Origin: Chloroflexota bacterium
GTDB lineage: Bacteria > Chloroflexota > Anaerolineae > 4572-78 > J111
DNA length: 7,039 nucleotides
NCBI GenBank assembly: GCA_003694775.1
Contig: RFJV01000047.1
Location: forward strand, 1 to 7,039
Direction: 5' to 3'
In this document: positions 5,439-7,039 of the stretch, one piece after another
Layout of the letters: every line of letters starts with the position of its first letter
How positions within the stretch are numbered: position 1 is the first letter of the stretch
Notes under the pieces: model-generated
Seen by the model: the letters and a program-made list of their open reading frames with translations, nothing else
The model's database searches: none
Told to the model about the DNA's origin: nothing
Program-made: the position numbers and the translations under genes

Positions 5439-5472
5439 TGACAGATGTCGCCGTCTTTTGTGACATCTGTCA
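5439..5472 (+). promoter_or_regulatory. 11-bp perfect inverted repeat made of TGACA-NN-TGTC boxes
   Basis: TGACAGATGTC (5439-5449) is repeated inverted as GACATCTGTCA (5462-5472) around 12 nt. Each arm is itself near-palindromic (TGACA, two bases, TGTC), which looks like a pair of operator boxes for a dimeric regulator. No T run follows, so it is a poor intrinsic terminator for the upstream gene. TTGACA (5438-5443) is a perfect -35, but the hexamer 17 nt on (TGACAT) is a poor -10, so a promoter here is uncertain. The regulator is unknown. Confidence 0.5.
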
Positions 5473-5496
5473 CTGGCTGTTTGGCCCGTTCCGTGA

Positions 5497-5536
5497 TACC
5501 CTGTAATTATAAGGTAAACCTTATCATTACAGGGTA
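5497..5536 (+). promoter_or_regulatory. 40-bp near-perfect palindrome, probable DtxR-family operator
   Basis: TACCCTGTAAT (5497-5507) and ATTACAGGGTA (5526-5536) are perfect inverted arms. Inside them ATAAGGT and ACCTTAT flank a 2-nt centre, so only one pair (5508/5525) fails. The core TAAGGTAAACCTTA resembles operators of metal-dependent DtxR/SirR/MntR repressors (for example TTAGGTTAACCTAA-like sites). It covers a -10-like TATAAG and the only ribosome-site-like AGGG (5531-5534) of the following gene, which encodes such a repressor. Autorepression is the likely role; the extra outer arms may bind a second dimer. Confidence 0.75.
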
Positions 5537-5543
5537 ATTTGTT

Positions 5544-6218
5544 ATGGGAGACCTGATTTCGGCCCCCGCCCACATCAGCGAAAACATCGAAATGTATCTT
5601 CTGCGCATCGCCCTGCTGACCGGCGAAGGGCAACCGGTCTCCGTACCCGCCCTGGCCCAGGAGCTGGGTGTATCGCCGGTTTCGGCCAACGAGATGTGCC
5701 GCAAGCTGGTGGACCGCGGTCTGGTGCACTACGAGCCGTACAAGGGCGTCACCCTGACCCCCGACGGCGAGCAGTTGGCCCGCTGCGTTCTGCGAAGCCG
5801 CCGGCTGTGGGAAGTCTTTTTTGTCAGCAAACTGGGCCTCTCCCCCGACGAGGCCGAAGAGATTGCCTGCCGGTTTGAGCATGTTACCCCGGAACTGCTG
5901 GCCGAGCAGTTGGCCGAATTTCTGGGCCACCCGACCACCAGCCCCAAGAATGAGCCGATTCCCGCCGGCAACGGCACACCGCCCGCCCCCGCCCCCCTCC
6001 CTCTCACCGCCCTGACAGCCGGAGAACGGGCACAGGTGGTCAGCCTCAAGGCCGACCCGCTGTCGGCGGAGTTTCTGCGCCGGCAGGGGATGGTTCCCGG
6101 TGCGGTGGTCGAAATCCTGTCCGCGGGAGAAGACGGGGCGTGCCTGCTGAACCTGAACGGCAAACGCTTAGCCCTGGCCGGTGAACTTTCCCGGCAGATT
6201 TTTGTGTACAGAGCTTAG
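5544..6218 (+). CDS. DtxR-family metal-dependent repressor with C-terminal FeoA/SH3-like domain
   Basis: The 224-residue transcription repressor should sense ferrous iron and control uptake genes. Residues 10-75 form the winged HTH (VSVPALAQELGVSPVSANEM is the recognition region). Residues 76-130 form the dimerisation and metal domain, and 150-224 an SH3/FeoA-like domain, reached by a Pro-rich linker (GTPPAPAPLPL). Compared with DtxR, the primary-site residues are present: Met17, Cys109, Glu112 and His113 (ACRFEH). The Cys favours iron over manganese. The ancillary-site histidines appear replaced: RRHRL is RSRRL (Arg86) and the His before ACxxEH is Glu105, while Glu90 remains. The usual CPHG motif reads SPKN. 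The start has only a weak AGGG 9 nt upstream, inside the 40-bp palindrome, pointing to autoregulation. feoB follows 72 bp later, probably in the same transcript. Confidence 0.92.
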   Translation: MGDLISAPAHISENIEMYLLRIALLTGEGQPVSVPALAQELGVSPVSANEMCRKLVDRGLVHYEPYKGVTLTPDGEQLARCVLRSRRLWEVFFVSKLGLSPDEAEEIACRFEHVTPELLAEQLAEFLGHPTTSPKNEPIPAGNGTPPAPAPLPLTALTAGERAQVVSLKADPLSAEFLRRQGMVPGAVVEILSAGEDGACLLNLNGKRLALAGELSRQIFVYRA

Positions 6219-6239
6219 AGATTGGAGATTAATATCATT

Positions 6240-6274
6240 CTTCTGCCTTCATCCTTCCGCCTTCATCCTTTTCA
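6240..6274 (+). repeat. Heptameric tandem repeat, CTTCNNC type, between repressor and feoB
   Basis: Units CTTCTGC, CTTCATC, CTTCCGC, CTTCATC and a decayed CTTTTCA run without gaps; equivalently, GCCTTCATCCTT occurs twice 14 bp apart. The tract is entirely pyrimidine-rich on the plus strand and ends next to the feoB ribosome site. It would give an unstructured C/U-rich leader. It is the second heptad array in the window. Confidence 0.7.
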
Positions 6275-6276
6275 TT

Positions 6277-6282
6277 AAGGAG
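6277..6282 (+). promoter_or_regulatory. Ribosome binding site of feoB
   Basis: AAGGAG lies 8 nt before the ATG at 6291. It supports this start and hence the His/Cys-containing N-terminal extension of FeoB. Confidence 0.8.
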
Positions 6283-6290
6283 ACCTGCCA

Positions 6291-7039
6291 ATGCAGATAC
6301 CGTTTTTACACACCCACACCACCACCGAAGCACCCTCTACCTGCTGTCAGGCCACGGCCCATGCCGACATTGCCGGTATGCCGCTGGTCGCCATTGTGGG
6401 GTCGCCCAACGTGGGCAAAAGCGTTCTCTTCAACCATCTGACCGGCATTTACGTGACCGTATCCAACTACCCCGGCACAACCGTGGAGCTTTCGCGCGGC
6501 AAAGGCCGGCTGGATGGTATTGAATTCGGGGTGGTGGACACGCCGGGGATGTACCGCCTGCTGCCGCTCACCGAGGAAGAGCGGGTCGCCCGGCAGATTC
6601 TGCTCCAGGAACAGCCCGACCTGGTAATCCACGTGGTCGATGCCAAAAACCTGGCGCGCATGCTGCCGATGACCTTACAGCTCATCGAGGCCGGATTTCC
6701 GGTGATTCTGGATGTCAACCTGATGGACGAAGCCGAACGGCTGGGGGTCAAGGTGGATGTCGACGCCCTGGCCGCGGCACTGGGCATTCCGGTGGTGGCC
6801 ACCGCGCTGGCCCGCCGGCAGGGGGTCGACCGGCTGAAGGCAGAAATCAGCCGCTTGCTGGTCCATCGACAGGCGGCGCGTCCGGCTGAAACAGCCGCCC
6901 TGCACTACCCGGCCTCCCTTGAAACCGGTATCCAGGCCATAGCGACCCGCCTGAACGGGCACGCACCCCGCGGGATGAACAAACGGGCCGTAGCCCTGCT
7001 GTTGCTCCAGCAGGATGCCGAGGTGACGGCCCAGGTGCA
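6291..7039 (+). CDS. feoB: Ferrous iron transporter FeoB, N-terminal GTPase part (runs off the right edge)
   Basis: The visible 249 codons hold the cytoplasmic G domain of FeoB, which drives ferrous iron uptake through a membrane domain lying beyond the window. G motifs are: G1 GSPNVGKS (37-44; family usually GNPN), G2 NYPGTTVE (59-66), G3 DTPG (83-86), and G4 NLMD (143-146) in place of NKxD as is common in FeoB. The following VVATALARRQGVDRL is the G5 region and start of the helical spacer domain. Before G1 there is an extension of about 30 residues with His7, His9, Cys18, Cys19 and His24, possibly metal-binding. The upstream gene carries the FeoA-like domain within the DtxR repressor; no separate feoA is visible. 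A DtxR-type operator precedes the repressor gene, so feoB is probably iron-repressed with it. Confidence 0.95.
   Translation, partial: MQIPFLHTHTTTEAPSTCCQATAHADIAGMPLVAIVGSPNVGKSVLFNHLTGIYVTVSNYPGTTVELSRGKGRLDGIEFGVVDTPGMYRLLPLTEEERVARQILLQEQPDLVIHVVDAKNLARMLPMTLQLIEAGFPVILDVNLMDEAERLGVKVDVDALAAALGIPVVATALARRQGVDRLKAEISRLLVHRQAARPAETAALHYPASLETGIQAIATRLNGHAPRGMNKRAVALLLLQQDAEVTAQV

Noticed and set aside
5439..5472. Intrinsic terminator of dgt
   Set aside because: The stem is good but there is no T run on the plus strand after it; an operator-like reading fits at least as well.
5544..5570. Manganese-type (MntR) identity for the repressor
   Set aside because: Cys109 and Met17 match the iron-type DtxR/IdeR site; MntR has Glu at the Cys position and Asp/Glu near the N-terminus. 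Metal choice still needs testing.

Overview
The window is GC-rich bacterial chromosome (judged by eye) with two unrelated housekeeping-style clusters facing away from each other across a repeat-rich spacer of about 500 bp. The lineage cannot be fixed from seven genes. The gene set (GSI-beta glutamine synthetase, Amt with a signal peptide, an ANTAR regulator, an HD-domain dNTPase, a DtxR-FeoA-domain repressor, FeoB) and the short heptad/octad tandem repeats between genes would fit a Chloroflexota-like (for example Anaerolineae) genome, but this is a low-confidence inference.

Left half, minus strand, in transcription order: an ANTAR-domain response regulator (3738-3172); a leader with a near-perfect sigma70 promoter, an alternative hairpin and an intrinsic terminator (3147-3037); an ammonium transporter (2938-1532); an unrecognised 321-residue soluble protein (1460-495); and the first 122 codons of glutamine synthetase (368 to the left edge). 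This reads as a nitrogen-assimilation operon: AmtB admits ammonium and GlnA fixes it into glutamine. The ANTAR protein probably decides whether transcription passes the terminator that lies between the promoter and amtB. The unknown protein sits where a PII gene (glnK/glnB) is often found; no PII gene is visible here.

Middle (3739-4239): no credible gene. It holds a candidate promoter for the regulator with overlapping dyads, then octameric ATTCGTNN tandem repeats, heptameric GTCTACC repeats, a 17-bp inverted repeat about 200 bp apart, and an extended -10 promoter reading right.

Right half, plus strand: an HD-domain dNTP triphosphohydrolase (4240-5394); a spacer with two strong dyads (5439-5472 and 5497-5536); a DtxR-family metal-dependent repressor with a C-terminal FeoA/SH3-like domain (5544-6218); and the start of FeoB (6291 to the right edge). 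The 40-bp palindrome against the repressor start has a core resembling DtxR/SirR/MntR operators, so the repressor is probably autoregulated and controls ferrous iron uptake with feoB. The repressor keeps the primary metal-site residues but lacks the two histidines of the ancillary site.

The strongest candidate for something new is the ANTAR-attenuator-amtB-unknown-glnA unit, in particular the unknown protein.
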